Source: Pectinophora gossypiella (lineage: Eukaryota; Arthropoda; Insecta; Lepidoptera; Gelechiidae). From it: a stretch of DNA of 64,000 nucleotides. Numbering within the stretch: the stretch's first letter is position 1; each line of letters opens with the position of its first letter. The notes beneath the pieces are model-generated. The model did no database searches. It had not been told where the DNA came from and worked only from the letters and a program-made list of their open reading frames with translations. This document shows positions 63,619 through 64,000 of this stretch, piece by piece. The stretch spans positions 682,001-746,000 of the forward strand of contig NW_026063248.1 of the NCBI RefSeq assembly GCF_024362695.1. The letters run 5' to 3'. A program made the position numbers and the translations under genes.

Positions 63619-64000
63619 AGAAGGATTTTCCCGTTAATTCCCGTTCCCGTGAGAATTTTGGGAATTCCTTTCTTAGTGCACCTCTACGGTACCTATGGTA
63701 CCTGCATGCCAAATTTCAAACGTCTAACTTGAGTGGTTTAGATTTTTCATACAAAAGGATTTTCCCGCTAATTGCCGTTCCCGTGGGAATTTCGGGAATT
63801 CCTTTCTTAGTACATCTCTACGGTATCTAAGGTACCTGCATGACAAATTTCAAACGTCTAACTTGAGTGGTTTAGATTTTTCATACAAAAGGATTTTCCC
63901 GCTAATTCCCGTTCTCTAGGGAATTTCGGGAATTCCTTTCTTAGTGCACCTCTACAGTATCTAAGGTATCTGCATGCCAAATTTCAAACGTCTAACTTGA
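63619..64000 (-). mobile_element. Helitron copy E, partial array at window edge
   Basis: About 2.7 units of the 134-bp repeat in the same order as 54355-54720 of copy D, including the unusual CCCTAGAGAACGGG unit. It breaks abruptly at 63619 in mid-unit against the polymerase fragment and leaves the window at the right. Confidence 0.88.

Overview
The window looks like repeat-dense intergenic DNA of an insect, most likely a moth or butterfly. Pointers are a tRNA-derived SINE of the type common in Lepidoptera, Helitrons ending in a GC-rich hairpin plus CTAG, a Mag-type gypsy element with very short LTRs, a Dong/R4-type LINE next to a TAA repeat, and BEL/Pao and DIRS retroelements side by side. 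I found no convincing host protein-coding gene, rRNA, tRNA or CRISPR. The species call is inference from repeat families; no database was searched.

Layout. 1-706: decayed LINE endonuclease. 2110-3315: inverted near-identical copy of 51413-52534, carrying a 79-bp TTAA-flanked fold-back insertion. 3368-8893: structurally complete DIRS retrotransposon (gag-like, RT/RNase H, tyrosine recombinase, inverted terminal repeats, internal complementary region). 9466-12325: palindromic array split by a 2.7-kb TIR element that carries a SINE, a TATCGATA cluster and CpG-rich segments. 12330-14487: Helitron pieces. 14488-24524: Ty3/gypsy element on the minus strand, broken by a 2.16-kb Helitron. 25366-27906: two LINE fragments. 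27907-37865: BEL/Pao element on the minus strand with a Mag-like gypsy element inside its protease region. 37866-40452: Helitron C. 40523-52534: a DNA transposon whose transposase is split by a LINE, itself split by a Loa-type LINE, itself split by a 2-kb non-autonomous element. 52535-53408: LTR, primer-binding site and leader of a BEL element, plus strand. 53409-56128: Helitron D, inverted relative to C. 56340-60238: LINE whose RT frame runs into a foreign Jockey-type gag. 61606-63618: broken protein-primed DNA polymerase B. 63619-64000: Helitron E.

How it fits together. The window is a stratified record of insertions. Several can be dated relative to each other because the empty site or the resumed reading frame is visible here: the Helitron inside gypsy, the Loa inside the LINE (12-bp duplication), the LINE inside the transposase (8-9-bp duplication), the 2-kb element inside Loa (5-bp duplication), and the TTAA element with its empty site 50 kb away. 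The inverted Helitrons C and D each abut one half of a BEL element, which suggests an inversion between them. No element looks fully autonomous as written; the least damaged frames are the Mag-like gag-pol (32968-36315), the DIRS RT (5347-7470) and the LINE frame 49203-52118.
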